Part shown: positions 15,846-23,667 of the stretch, in pieces
Numbering within the stretch: the first letter of the stretch is position 1
How the letters are laid out: each line of letters begins with the position of its first letter
DNA from: JANMDS01 sp031430575
GTDB lineage: Bacteria; Pseudomonadota; Gammaproteobacteria; Burkholderiales; Casimicrobiaceae
Reading direction: 5' to 3'
Length of the DNA stretch: 35,684 nucleotides
Assembly: GCA_031430575.1 (NCBI GenBank)
Contig: JANPBT010000075.1
Coordinates: 1 to 35,684 of the forward strand
Notes under the pieces: model-generated
What the model saw: the letters and a program-made list of their open reading frames with translations, nothing else
The model's database searches: none
Told to the model about the DNA's origin: nothing
Translations under genes and position numbers: made by a program

Positions 15846-16280
15846 CTATCGCGCGCTCATGATTTGCAGCTGTAGCGCATTGCACTGGCGGTCATCTCGC
15901 TGCGGCATCATGACAAAAATCATGCCATCGGTCGTCTCAAGTGAAACGGAACATTCTCGCTTTCCCTCGACGCGGACTTTCGTAGATTTGATTTCCGTAC
16001 GCAGGACAACGTGCGATGCCGCATGCGGATCATCACTTTTAAGGATGAGATCGTTAGCGCGTATCTCGATAAAACGAATTCGGTTTTGTTCGAACCGCTG
16101 GTGCGCGGAGAGACCATAGCAAGCCGTTATCGGGAAGACCGCAACGGTACACAACACAGACGACTTTAACGACAGCTCGAAACCTTTACGTGCCAACACA
16201 TAAACGAGCCACGCGACGTAAGCCCATATTACAAATGAAACGGGAATCGGGTGAGCTGGATTTGCACCAAGGTCAATCAT
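15846..16280 (-). CDS. Small membrane protein of unknown function
   Basis: 144 residues, not recognised. Two likely membrane helices lie near 14-30 (VSFVIWAYVAWLVYVLA) and 40-59 (SSVLCTVAVFPITACYGLSA). A soluble region of about 80 residues follows, rich in beta-type strands (HVVLRTEIKSTKVRVEGKRE) and with three cysteines in all. The gene starts 15 bases after the pmbA stop and is probably co-transcribed with it. The second hydrophobic part together with a beta-rich tail suggests an inner-membrane protein with one globular domain. No function is proposed. Confidence 0.65.
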   Translation of the reverse strand: MIDLGANPAHPIPVSFVIWAYVAWLVYVLARKGFELSLKSSVLCTVAVFPITACYGLSAHQRFEQNRIRFIEIRANDLILKSDDPHAASHVVLRTEIKSTKVRVEGKRECSVSLETTDGMIFVMMPQRDDRQCNALQLQIMSAR

Positions 16281-16295
16281 CGCCGTAACGTTGCC

Positions 16296-17624
16296 CTACT
16301 CCCCGGCCACCGCCATCTCGGAGATCAATACCGAGCCAATGTGCTTTGATCCACGACGGTCAACATCTGCGCCGACGGCTGCAATATTCAAATACATTTC
16401 TTTCAAATTGCCCGCAATCGTAATCTCTTCCACTGGGTAGAGGATCTCGCCGTTTTCAATCCAAAAGCCGGAAGCGCCGCGCGAGTAATCACCGGTAATC
16501 GCGTTTACCCCTTGCCCCATGAGATCGGTGACGAACAAGCCGCGCCCCATTTTTTTGAGCATTTCAGCAAGTGAATCAGTGCCGCGGGTCGCGATCAGGT
16601 TTGTCGATCCTCCGGCATTGCCGGTTGAGGCGAGACCGAGCTTGCGCGCGGAGTAGGTGCTCAAAAAATAGTTGCTGAGCACGCCGTTATCGATGATCTT
16701 GCGCACCTGTGGCGCAATGCCCTCCTCATCAAAGGGCATCGAACCAAGACCGCGGAGCAAAAATGGATTTTCGTCCAACGAAAACCATTTCGGAAAAATC
16801 TGCGTGCCGAGCGCATCTTGCAGAAAAGAAGTTTTGCGGTAAAGCGATGAGCCACTCACCGCGCCAACCAAACTGCCGATCAACCCACTTGCCAGCGATG
16901 CTTCCAATAGCACCGGTGTTTTCTGCGAAGCAATGCGGCGCGCGCCGAGGCGGGAGACCGCGCGCTCGCCCGCAATGCGCCCAATCTGCGCCGCAGGTAT
17001 GAAATCTTTTGCGTTGCGCGCACTGTCGTACCAGTAGCCGCCCTGCATGCTGTCGTTTTCCTCGGCGATTACCGAGGAATACAAGCTATGGCGGGTGCTC
17101 TCATAGCCGGCACAAAATCCATGCGTATTGGCGTAAATAAATTCATCTTGATGGGCTGAGACATTTGCCCCGTCAGAGTTTTGAATGCGTGGATCAACCG
17201 CGAAGGCGGCCGCCTCCATCTCCTTGGCGAGCTCGGTGGCCGCTTCCGCTGAGATTGGCCACGGATGATACAGATCGCAATCTGGAAATTGCGTGGCCAA
17301 CGCTGCTTTATCAGGTAAGCCCGCAAACGCATCCTCGGCTGCAAATTTCGCCATCGTGACGGCTTTTTCTGCAGCCTCTTTCAGCCCCGCAGCCGATAAA
17401 TCGCTGGTCGAGACGTTGCCTTTTTTCTTTCCGACGTAGGCGGTGATCCCCATGGCGCGGTCGCGGGTATGCTCGACCGTTTCGAGCTCGCCCATGCGCA
17501 CCGAAAGTGAAAGCCCGCGGCCCGAAGTGATCTCGGTGTCCGCTTGGGTTGCGCCCGCGCGCGTTGCGTAATCAAGCACTTGCGAAGCTAATGCCGTTAA
17601 TTGTGATTTATCCATACAATTCAT
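16296..17624 (-). CDS. pmbA: PmbA/TldE-type metalloprotease subunit
   Basis: 442 residues from the ATG at 17624; an ATG at 17615 (MDKSQLT) is equally possible. PmbA (TldE) pairs with TldD to form a metallopeptidase that degrades unfolded peptides and matures certain peptides such as microcins. The family run GASGFWIENGEILYPVEEITIAGNL is near the C-terminus. The TldD partner, which carries the HExxxH metal site, is not in this window. Residues IPAAQI near 210-215 are encoded by a repeat copy. The start is only 3 bases from the darP start on the other strand and neither has a visible ribosome binding site. Confidence 0.93.
   Translation of the reverse strand: MNCMDKSQLTALASQVLDYATRAGATQADTEITSGRGLSLSVRMGELETVEHTRDRAMGITAYVGKKKGNVSTSDLSAAGLKEAAEKAVTMAKFAAEDAFAGLPDKAALATQFPDCDLYHPWPISAEAATELAKEMEAAAFAVDPRIQNSDGANVSAHQDEFIYANTHGFCAGYESTRHSLYSSVIAEENDSMQGGYWYDSARNAKDFIPAAQIGRIAGERAVSRLGARRIASQKTPVLLEASLASGLIGSLVGAVSGSSLYRKTSFLQDALGTQIFPKWFSLDENPFLLRGLGSMPFDEEGIAPQVRKIIDNGVLSNYFLSTYSARKLGLASTGNAGGSTNLIATRGTDSLAEMLKKMGRGLFVTDLMGQGVNAITGDYSRGASGFWIENGEILYPVEEITIAGNLKEMYLNIAAVGADVDRRGSKHIGSVLISEMAVAGE
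16986..16998 (-). repeat. Core repeat copy 14, in frame inside pmbA
   Basis: Exact core with full flanks, read as IPAAQIG in the pmbA frame, the same frame as copy 7. Confidence 0.85.
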
Positions 17625-17630
17625 TTTATG
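17613..17630. promoter_or_regulatory. Head-to-head start region of pmbA and darP
   Basis: The pmbA start codons (17624 or 17615) and the darP start (17628) leave 3 or 12 bases between them. Plus strand TACAAT at 17615-17620 is a possible -10 for darP, while minus strand CATAAA with TTGATT 16 bases upstream could serve pmbA. Both would give mRNAs with almost no leader. Confidence 0.35.
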
Positions 17631-18137
17631 GGTGTACGCGACTACGAATCAAAAACCAAGGCGAAATCGGCCAGCCACGACTTGCAAAAACTAGGCAAGC
17701 GCTTGGCAGAGCTGCCCCTTTCGACATTAAAGACCTTCGATCTGCCTGAGCAGCTCTACGATGCTTTTGAGGAGCTTACGCGCACGCGTGGGCACGAAGG
17801 CACGCGCCGACAGTTTCAATATATCGGCAAAATCATGCGCAACGTTGATGCCGAGCCGATTGAAGCCAAATTTGGCTTGGTCATGCAAAGCACCGCCGAG
17901 GCCAAAGCATTTTTCAAGCGCTGCGAGCAATGGCGGGATCAAATGCTGGCTGACCCTTCAGCGGTGAATGGCTTTTGCGCTGGGTTTCCTGCGGCAAAAG
18001 CGGACGTGCTGGCCCGCCTCATTACGGAAGCGCGCAGCGAAATAACCGAGAAAAAACCACCAAAGCATTCGCGACTCTTATTTCGTGCGGTGCAATCTGC
18101 GATTACCGATTCTGCTGAAAAACCCGCTGACGAATGA
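17628..18137 (+). CDS. darP: DarP (YjgA), 50S assembly-associated protein
   Basis: 169 residues, YjgA/DUF615 family. It is a late 50S ribosomal-subunit assembly factor in E. coli. The conserved core is LQKLGKRLAELP (23-34), then GHEGTRRQFQYIGKIMRNVDAEPIEAKF. The usual acidic N-terminus of the family is short here. It diverges from pmbA with 3 bases between starts and overlaps mog by four bases (ATGA), so darP and mog are coupled. A TACAAT box (17615-17620) lies so close that transcription may begin at the ATG itself. Confidence 0.9.
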   Translation: MGVRDYESKTKAKSASHDLQKLGKRLAELPLSTLKTFDLPEQLYDAFEELTRTRGHEGTRRQFQYIGKIMRNVDAEPIEAKFGLVMQSTAEAKAFFKRCEQWRDQMLADPSAVNGFCAGFPAAKADVLARLITEARSEITEKKPPKHSRLLFRAVQSAITDSAEKPADE

Positions 18138-18754
18138 ACGCTATCAAAACGTCGGTTGATCTCGACCGCCCGCTGAAAGTGGGCTTGGTCTCAATCAGCG
18201 ACCGCGCCTCCGCGGGCGTGTACGAAGATAAAGGTATCCCGAGCTTGATCGAATGGCTCGGAACTGCAATTGCCAGCCCGTGGACGCACGAAACCCGGCT
18301 CATCCCCGATGAGCAAGCGCAAATCGAGCAAACGCTGATTGATTTGGTGGACGTTGCCCACTGTGATCTCGTGCTCACCACTGGCGGCACCGGCCCAGCC
18401 CTCCGCGACGTGACACCCGAAGCGACGCTCGCTGTCGCCCATAAAGTCATGCCGGGCTTTGGCGAGCAAATGCGCCAAATTAGCCTAACTTTCGTTCCCA
18501 CCGCGATTCTGTCGCGGCAAGTGGGCGTAATCCGCGGCAGCGCATTGATTTTGAATTTGCCCGGTCAGCCGAAAGCGATCAAAGAAACGCTCGAAGGCTT
18601 GCGTAACGACGACGGCAGCGCCCGCGTGCACGGCATCTTCGCCGCAGTCCCCTACTGCATCGATCTGATCGGCGGACCGTATGTGGAAACGCACGACGCG
18701 GTCTGCAAAGCATTTCGGCCTAAGCAAGCGATTCGGGCGCGGACCTCTGCGTAA
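18134..18754 (+). CDS. mog: Molybdopterin adenylyltransferase
   Basis: 206 residues. It adenylates molybdopterin in molybdenum cofactor synthesis, before metal insertion by MoeA. The MoCF fold shows LVSISDRASAGVYEDKGIP (18-36), the TTGGTGPALRDVTPEAT loop (82-98) with catalytic Asp92, and the NLPGQPKAI segment. It overlaps the darP stop (ATGA), a pairing often seen in Burkholderiales. No molybdoenzyme gene lies in the window. Confidence 0.93.
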   Translation: MNAIKTSVDLDRPLKVGLVSISDRASAGVYEDKGIPSLIEWLGTAIASPWTHETRLIPDEQAQIEQTLIDLVDVAHCDLVLTTGGTGPALRDVTPEATLAVAHKVMPGFGEQMRQISLTFVPTAILSRQVGVIRGSALILNLPGQPKAIKETLEGLRNDDGSARVHGIFAAVPYCIDLIGGPYVETHDAVCKAFRPKQAIRARTSA

Positions 18755-18762
18755 AAAAAAGT

Positions 18763-18775
18763 GCCTGCGGCGCAG
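18763..18775 (+). repeat. Core repeat copy 15, after mog
   Basis: GCCTGCGGCGCAG, one change from the core, in the gap after mog. It is a single copy with no inverted partner. Confidence 0.7.
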
Positions 18776-18894
18776 TTTTGTTCGAGCATACCGTCTCACC
18801 ACCACAAACTCCTCGTGTCTTCCGAGCAACACTCGCACCTATGAGCCCGTGCTGCATTTTTGGTTGAATAGGAGGTTAATCAAAAGGAGATGCA

Positions 18895-19455
18895 ATGAGT
18901 GCCTTAGCCAAACGAACGATTTTCTTGATGTTTGCGCATTTTTTGAGCTTCGCGATTACGATCGGCGTGACCGTAGCGCATGCCCAAAATCAGCGCCTTG
19001 AAATCAAAAGCGAGGCTGGGCAAACGTTGCTGATCGTCGAGCAAGAATATCTCGGCAAAAAACCGCCGCCGAACATGCCGAAGCTGCCGCACGACCCTGC
19101 GGCAGTGGATACCGATTTCTACCGTTTGACCTATCGCAATGTTTCGGGGGCGCCGCTCAATCTCGTGCGCTACGCGATTGGTCTGCGGTTTGGTGCAGGC
19201 ACTTTGTACGGTGTGAAATCTGATCAAGGCAGCGATACGTTCGGCGGCGGATTAAAAGAAATCGATTTGAAGCGGCAGATCATGTTTGATAAAAATGCTT
19301 TCCCCGTCGGCTACACGCGCACATATAGCCATTGGGTCTCAAGCCCTCGCGGCGCTAACTACATGGATAGAGAAATCGCGATCGAGCACGATGGCAAACA
19401 ATTGACCTTGCGCTGGGCAATGCAATACGTAAAAGGTGATGGCGCACGGGAATGA
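18895..19455 (+). CDS. Secreted protein of unknown function
   Basis: 186 residues, family not recognised. The first 30 residues are a signal peptide (Lys6/Arg7, hydrophobic core, AHA before Gln31), so the product should be periplasmic or outer-membrane associated. The mature part is beta-rich (LEIKSEAGQTLLIVEQEY, DFYRLTYRNVSG) with conserved-looking GLRFGAGTLYGVKS and EIAIEHDGKQLTLRWAMQYV. It has a strong AGGAG five bases ahead of the ATG, unlike many genes here. It is followed by a possible tiny coupled frame and a large repeat palindrome. Confidence 0.75.
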   Translation: MSALAKRTIFLMFAHFLSFAITIGVTVAHAQNQRLEIKSEAGQTLLIVEQEYLGKKPPPNMPKLPHDPAAVDTDFYRLTYRNVSGAPLNLVRYAIGLRFGAGTLYGVKSDQGSDTFGGGLKEIDLKRQIMFDKNAFPVGYTRTYSHWVSSPRGANYMDREIAIEHDGKQLTLRWAMQYVKGDGARE

Positions 19456-19526
19456 TTCTCGCCGGTGAGTTGATTTGCCTCGCCTACAGCTACATTTATT
19501 ACACGCACATTTTGCGCCGAGGTTGA
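19452..19526 (+). CDS. Possible 24-residue hydrophobic peptide, coupled by ATGA
   Basis: The ATG overlaps the stop of the preceding gene (ATGA) and the frame encodes 24 residues with the core AGELICLAYSYIYYTHIL, which could span a membrane, then RRG. Such overlaps are how neighbouring genes here are coupled. It is too short for codon statistics and could be chance, or a remnant of a longer protein. Confidence 0.25.
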   Translation: MILAGELICLAYSYIYYTHILRRG

Positions 19527-19560
19527 TTTGACTCTGTCGCTCAAATCGCTCTCAACACTG

Positions 19561-19605
19561 CTAGAAATACCTGCGGCGTAGAATCTGCGCCGCAGGTATT
19601 TCTAG
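19561..19605. repeat. Large palindrome of two core repeats (copies 16a and 16b)
   Basis: Copy 16a (19569-19581, one change) and 16b (19585-19597, exact) face each other. The 18-base arms 19561-19578 and 19588-19605 match perfectly around a 9-base centre. This is the tightest inverted pair in the window. No T-run follows, so it may act as a transcript-end hairpin that protects the mRNA rather than as a full terminator. Confidence 0.92.
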
Positions 19606-19791
19606 CCTCAAATCATGGCTAGATGACTGCTCGCAAGCTTCATCCGCTTTAAGATAATTTAGGATTTTTTGAACATTTCTTTTATCAACACGTCGGTCAA
19701 TGCACGGATCAATTTGCGGAAGTCCATTTTTTGGAGAGCAAGCAATTTCAGCGCGAATCGTGCCAAACGCGTTGTCTGAAATAATAGTTTG
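19606..19791. other. Gap before the M23 peptidase gene
   Basis: Together with the 19456-19560 stretch, this makes a gap of about 335 bases between annotated genes. Apart from the possible 24-residue frame and the palindrome I see only AT-rich runs (near 19651-19673). A 30-codon frame at 19700-19792 ends on the next ATG, but nothing supports it. No promoter is clear. Confidence 0.4.
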
Positions 19792-20643
19792 ATGCTTAAA
19801 TTTTTGTGGTCTCGCAGATTGCAGGCCGGTTTGGTTTTGTGTTTCTCGTCGTGCGCGACGCTCGCGTTCGCGGTAGAAGCACTCCCTCGCGATTCTCGCG
19901 TTCCCGGTGGGGTCGCGGTGATTTCATTGCCAAATGTGGGTGAATCTGCGCCGCAGGTATCTTTTAACGGCGCGCGGGTGTGGGTCGTGCGCGAGGCTGG
20001 CGGTTGGCGCGCGGTCGTGGGCATCGCGCTGAGCGCGAAGCCGGGGGCGCACGCGATTGAAATTACGACTGGGAATAGTGTTGCCTCCGTTTCGTTTGAC
20101 GTGCGCGCAAAAAAATATCCAACCCAAAAATTGACGCTCAGCAAGGCGATGGTGGATCCACCGACGGAGGTGCAGGCGCGCATCGCGCAGGAATCGCAAC
20201 ATCTTGCGGGCGTACGCAATGCTTGGCGCGCGTCAACGCAAACGAGCGCAGCGCTGACGATCCCGGCGCAGGGGCGGTTATCGAGTCGTTATGGTGTCGC
20301 GCGCGTTCTCAATGGCAAGCCACGTTCCTCACACGCGGGGCTTGATGTGGCGGTCCCGACGGGCACGTCGATTACGGCGCCCGCGGATGGCGTGGTGCTC
20401 GATGCGGGTGACTATTACTACTGCGGCCGGACGATGTTCGTCGATCATGGCAATGGCTTGATCACGATGCATTGCCATTTGAGTGAATTCATCGCGAAGG
20501 TTGGGGACGCGGTAAAGCGCGGTGAGCAGATCGCGCGCTCAGGCGCAACAGGGCGGGCGACGGGGCCGCATTTGCATTGGTCGGTCTACCTCAACGGCAC
20601 GAGCGTTGACCCAGAGCTTTTTCTCGCAGCAACTGGAAAGTAA
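19792..20643 (+). CDS. Secreted M23-family metallopeptidase
   Basis: 283 residues from the ATG at 19792 (a TTG one codon earlier is unlikely). The signal peptide is at 1-27 (cleavage after AFA). It is expected to act in the periplasm on peptidoglycan cross-links. The C-terminal M23 domain has zinc ligands His181 and Asp185 (SHAGLDVAVPTG) and His262 (PHLHW), with catalytic His229 in MHCHLS. All key residues are present, so it should be an active LytM enzyme rather than a degenerate activator. Residues 52-56 (SAPQV), between signal peptide and the N-terminal beta domain, are encoded by a repeat copy. Confidence 0.92.
   Translation: MLKFLWSRRLQAGLVLCFSSCATLAFAVEALPRDSRVPGGVAVISLPNVGESAPQVSFNGARVWVVREAGGWRAVVGIALSAKPGAHAIEITTGNSVASVSFDVRAKKYPTQKLTLSKAMVDPPTEVQARIAQESQHLAGVRNAWRASTQTSAALTIPAQGRLSSRYGVARVLNGKPRSSHAGLDVAVPTGTSITAPADGVVLDAGDYYYCGRTMFVDHGNGLITMHCHLSEFIAKVGDAVKRGEQIARSGATGRATGPHLHWSVYLNGTSVDPELFLAATGK
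19946..19958 (-). repeat. Core repeat copy 17, in frame inside the M23 peptidase
   Basis: Exact core on the minus strand, read in the gene as SAPQV. It lies in the N-terminal part of the mature protein, away from the catalytic domain. Confidence 0.85.
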
Positions 20644-20653
20644 ACGCATCAAT

Positions 20654-20666
20654 ACCTGCGGCGCAG
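20654..20666 (+). repeat. Core repeat copy 18, between the convergent M23 and mtfA genes
   Basis: Exact core with full flanks (CAAT and ATTG) in a 33-base gap. It is a single copy. Confidence 0.85.
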
Positions 20667-20676
20667 ATTGCGTGCG

Positions 20677-21444
20677 TTATTCGCTTTCCCAGATGAGAAA
20701 GAAAGCATTCATTTCTTTGAAAAATTCGGGATAGTTTTTTTTCAAAATCTCGGGTGCGGCCACGTAAATTTCAGCGCAGACTGCAAAAAATTCGCTTTCA
20801 TGTTCGCTCGCGTAGGGGTCGATCTCGGTTTCTTCGCCTAAATCTACGCGCTTGCGAAAGTCTTCAAATGCCGCTTGTAGCGCACTGCACCATGCATCAT
20901 GGAGTGCGCGAGATTTCAACGCAGGCACACCATTGGCTTCGCCTGCGCGCATATCAATCTTATGCGCAAATTCATGAATGACGAGGTTCATCCCGGAGTG
21001 ATCGAAGTCGCGCGATGCCCAGACATCGGGCCACGAGAGTAAAACGGGGCCGTCTTCCCACGCTTCACCCGCCACCAACTCTGCATCATGGTGCACGATG
21101 CCAGCATCGTCGATTTCGTCTTGCGTGCGCGGGAAACTATCAGGGTGCACAACAATGTTCGTCCAGCCAGCGTAATCATCGAGCGTTCGGTGGAGAATTA
21201 GCGTACACGCCTGCGCGGCGATGAGCGTGCGCATCTCGGGCGTGACGATTAGACTTTCGTGACCCGAAAAAATATTTTTCTCGACTAGGAAAAGCGTTGA
21301 TTGGGCGCGCAGTGCAGTCCGCATATCCGACGTCCAGTGGGCGAGGAACGGTAAACACCCGCACGTAGACTCCCAGAGCGCATCTGGGAGTGCGTTTTTC
21401 GAAAGCGTTTTTTCGCGTGCTTTGCGCCGCAGGTATTTCAGCAT
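20677..21444 (-). CDS. mtfA: MtfA, zinc peptidase (M90 family)
   Basis: 255 residues. MtfA is a zinc aminopeptidase-like protein that in E. coli titrates the glucose repressor Mlc. The metal site HEFAH is at 157-161 (LVIHEFAHKIDMR), with a probable third ligand Glu218 in HESEFFAV. The family-typical ALWESTCGCLPFL follows the N-terminal basic stretch. The start codon through codon 7 (MLKYLRR) overlaps a repeat copy. It is followed by the convergent M23 gene. Confidence 0.92.
   Translation of the reverse strand: MLKYLRRKAREKTLSKNALPDALWESTCGCLPFLAHWTSDMRTALRAQSTLFLVEKNIFSGHESLIVTPEMRTLIAAQACTLILHRTLDDYAGWTNIVVHPDSFPRTQDEIDDAGIVHHDAELVAGEAWEDGPVLLSWPDVWASRDFDHSGMNLVIHEFAHKIDMRAGEANGVPALKSRALHDAWCSALQAAFEDFRKRVDLGEETEIDPYASEHESEFFAVCAEIYVAAPEILKKNYPEFFKEMNAFFLIWESE
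21422..21434 (-). repeat. Core repeat copy 19, at the mtfA start
   Basis: ACCTGCGGCGCAA on the minus strand, one change from the core; it encodes YLRRK at residues 4-8 of MtfA. With copy 20 it forms an inverted, outward-facing pair 53 bases apart. Confidence 0.75.
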
Positions 21445-21487
21445 TTTTGGGTGACGATTCTTAAGCGTAGTGGCTTAGGTAATTTAT

Positions 21488-21500
21488 ACCTGCGGCGCAG
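21488..21500 (+). repeat. Core repeat copy 20, upstream of mtfA
   Basis: Exact core with TTAT and ATTT flanks, in the gap between the end of the ribosomal cluster and mtfA. Confidence 0.88.
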
Positions 21501-21528
21501 ATTTGATGCCTAATGGTCGATTACAGAA

Positions 21529-21555
21529 ATAAAAAAGCCAGCGTGCGCTGGCTTT
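21529..21555 (-). terminator. Rho-independent terminator of the alpha operon
   Basis: The ten-base perfect arms 21534-21543 and 21546-21555 (AAAGCCAGCG and its complement) are followed on the minus strand by a T-run. It lies 25 bases past the rplQ stop and closes the whole ribosomal cluster. Confidence 0.88.
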
Positions 21556-21579
21556 AGTTAGGGTTCAACTCCAGGGCTT

Positions 21580-21978
21580 TTATTCGCCCTTGGTTTCGTC
21601 TGTTGGAGCTTCTGTCGTTACGGGACGATCAAGCAATTGCACAATCGCCATTGGTGCGTTATCGCCCAAGCGAAAGCCGCATTTTAAAATGCTTAGGTAG
21701 CCACCGTTACGCGTTGCATAGCGCGGGCCAAGCTCATTGAAAAGCTTACCAACAAGCTCGCGATCACGTAGGCGATTAAATGCAAGACGGCGATTCGCCA
21801 GTGATGGCTTTTTACCGAGCGTGATCATGGGCTCAGCGACGCGGCGAAGCTCTTTAGCCTTTGGCAGTGTCGTTTTAATGACTTCATAGCGCAACAGCGC
21901 CTGAGTCAGGTTGCGAAGAAGCGCCTGGCGATGTGCCGAGGTGCGATTGAGTTTGCGGAGACCGTTTCCGTGACGCAT
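21580..21978 (-). CDS. rplQ: 50S ribosomal protein L17
   Basis: 132 residues, full length for bacterial L17. The N-terminus MRHGNGLRKLNRTSAHRQALLRNL and the central segment FNELGPRYATRNGGYLSILK are characteristic. It is the last gene of the alpha operon, 17 bases after rpoA and ahead of the terminator. The short acidic, Thr-rich tail (TTEAPTDETKGE) is species-specific. Confidence 0.97.
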   Translation of the reverse strand: MRHGNGLRKLNRTSAHRQALLRNLTQALLRYEVIKTTLPKAKELRRVAEPMITLGKKPSLANRRLAFNRLRDRELVGKLFNELGPRYATRNGGYLSILKCGFRLGDNAPMAIVQLLDRPVTTEAPTDETKGE

Positions 21979-21995
21979 GGTATTTCCTTATTGGC

Positions 21996-22976
21996 TTAGC
22001 CGCGCTCTAAATTAGCGGGTGGCCAGTTGTCGATCTTAGTGCCCAAGCCTAGACCGCGCTTAGAGAGCACTTCTTTAATTTCATTGAGCGATTTACGGCC
22101 CAAATTTGGCGTTTTCAAAAGCTCTGCTTCCGAACGCTGAATGAGATCACCGATGTAATGGATATTCTCTGCCTTGAGGCAATTTGCCGAACGCACGGTG
22201 AGCTCAAGCTCATCGACAGGGCGCAGCAGAATTGGATCAACCGGCGCGCCAACACGCTCGATTGCAGGCATATCAGCGCCTTTCAACTCTGCAAATACAG
22301 AGAGTTGATCGACGAGAATCGATGCTGCATACCGCACTGCGCCTTCTGGATCAATCGCACCGTTGGTCTCGATATCAAGAACAAGCTTATCAAGATCAGT
22401 GCGTTGCTCAACGCGTGCGCTCTCTACCGAGTAGCTCACGCGGCGAACAGGGCCGAATGAAGCGTCCAACGCAATTGCGCCAGGGTTTACATTGGTTTGC
22501 ACACTTGCTGCGCGTAAGTTCGCAGGCTGATAGCCGCGACCACGCTCCACCTTAATTTCCAACTCAAGGCTTCCGCCTTGCGTCAGATTTGCGATTACAT
22601 GCTCAGGGTTGATAATTTCTACTTCGTGCGAGCGCTCAATATCGGCGGCAGTCACAGGCCCACGCCCTTGCTTCTTAAGCTTCAGAACAGCGCTATCCCG
22701 GCTTTGCAGCTTGAGCACGACACCCTTAAGATTGAGCAGTAGATCAACAACATCTTCTTGCACGCCTTCCATCGTGGAATACTCGTGCACTACGCCAGTG
22801 ATGGATACTTCCGTTGGCGCAAAACCTGGCATGGATGATAACAAGACGCGACGGAGCGCGTTACCAAGCGTATGACCATACCCGCGCTCGAACGGCTCCA
22901 TCGTCACGCGAGCGTGAAATGGAGACGTGTTTTGCACGTCGATCGTACGCGGCTTTAAAAATCCAGTTGCCTGCAT
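21996..22976 (-). CDS. rpoA: RNA polymerase alpha subunit
   Basis: 326 residues. The alpha dimer nucleates RNA polymerase assembly through its N-terminal domain (GHTLGNALRRVLLSSMPG, 34-51). The C-terminal domain (about 250-320), which reads UP elements and activators, has the DNA-contacting arginine at Arg262 (LTVRSANCLKAENI) and the helical GDLIQRSEAELLKTPNLGRKSLNEI. It lies between rpsD (46-base gap) and rplQ. Confidence 0.98.
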   Translation of the reverse strand: MQATGFLKPRTIDVQNTSPFHARVTMEPFERGYGHTLGNALRRVLLSSMPGFAPTEVSITGVVHEYSTMEGVQEDVVDLLLNLKGVVLKLQSRDSAVLKLKKQGRGPVTAADIERSHEVEIINPEHVIANLTQGGSLELEIKVERGRGYQPANLRAASVQTNVNPGAIALDASFGPVRRVSYSVESARVEQRTDLDKLVLDIETNGAIDPEGAVRYAASILVDQLSVFAELKGADMPAIERVGAPVDPILLRPVDELELTVRSANCLKAENIHYIGDLIQRSEAELLKTPNLGRKSLNEIKEVLSKRGLGLGTKIDNWPPANLERG

Positions 22977-23022
22977 AGAGGGCCCTTTTTCGTTACGTCT
23001 ATCGGTGTCCGAGAGGACAGGA

Positions 23023-23646
23023 TTACTTCGAGTACAGCTCGACTACCAAGCTTTCGTTGATGTCGCTTGCGAATTCCTGTCGATCTGGAGCGCCTTTGAA
23101 TTTTGCTTCCATCTTTTTCGGATCGACTTCTACCCAGGATGGAAACCCAACACGTTCGGCTAATCCCAACGCGTCAATGATCCGCGCCTGCGCCTTAGAT
23201 TTTTCCCGCACGGCGACAACATCACCCGCCTTGATCAACATCGACGGGATGTTTGCTGATTGCCCATTAAGCAAAAACGCCTTGTGGGAAACCATCTGCC
23301 GCGCTTCTGAGCGCGTTGATGCGAAACCCATGCGATAAACCACGTTATCAAAACGTGATTCAAGCAACTTCAAAAGGTTTTCGCCTGTCGAGCCTTTAAG
23401 CCGGTCAGCTTCTGCAAACGTGCGGCGGAACTGACGCTCGAGCACGCCGTAAATACGACGCAGCTTTTGTTTCTCGCGCAACTGCGTTCCGTAATCAGAA
23501 CGACGCTGGCCAGATTTTGCTCCGTGTTGCCCTGGGGCAACAGACAGCTTGCACTTCGTGTCGAGCCCGCGGCGCGCGCTCTTCAGAAAGAGATCGGTGC
23601 CTTCACGGCGGGAAAGTTTGCAACGGGGGCCTGTATAACGTGCCAT
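23023..23646 (-). CDS. rpsD: 30S ribosomal protein S4
   Basis: 207 residues. A primary 16S rRNA binder that starts small-subunit assembly. The N-terminus MARYTGPRCKLSRREGTDLFLK and RRIYGVLERQFRR are typical. Only Cys9 and Cys32 remain of the four zinc cysteines found in some phyla, so this is the zinc-free form. The S4 RNA-binding domain lies near 95-155. In E. coli S4 represses its own operon; that site was not checked here. Confidence 0.97.
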   Translation of the reverse strand: MARYTGPRCKLSRREGTDLFLKSARRGLDTKCKLSVAPGQHGAKSGQRRSDYGTQLREKQKLRRIYGVLERQFRRTFAEADRLKGSTGENLLKLLESRFDNVVYRMGFASTRSEARQMVSHKAFLLNGQSANIPSMLIKAGDVVAVREKSKAQARIIDALGLAERVGFPSWVEVDPKKMEAKFKGAPDRQEFASDINESLVVELYSK

Positions 23647-23667
23647 GTTTTCTCTCGCTTATTGCGT

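Noticed and set aside
19700..19792. A 30-residue upstream frame ending on the M23 peptidase start
   Set aside because: No ribosome binding site, no recognisable feature and an ordinary length for chance.
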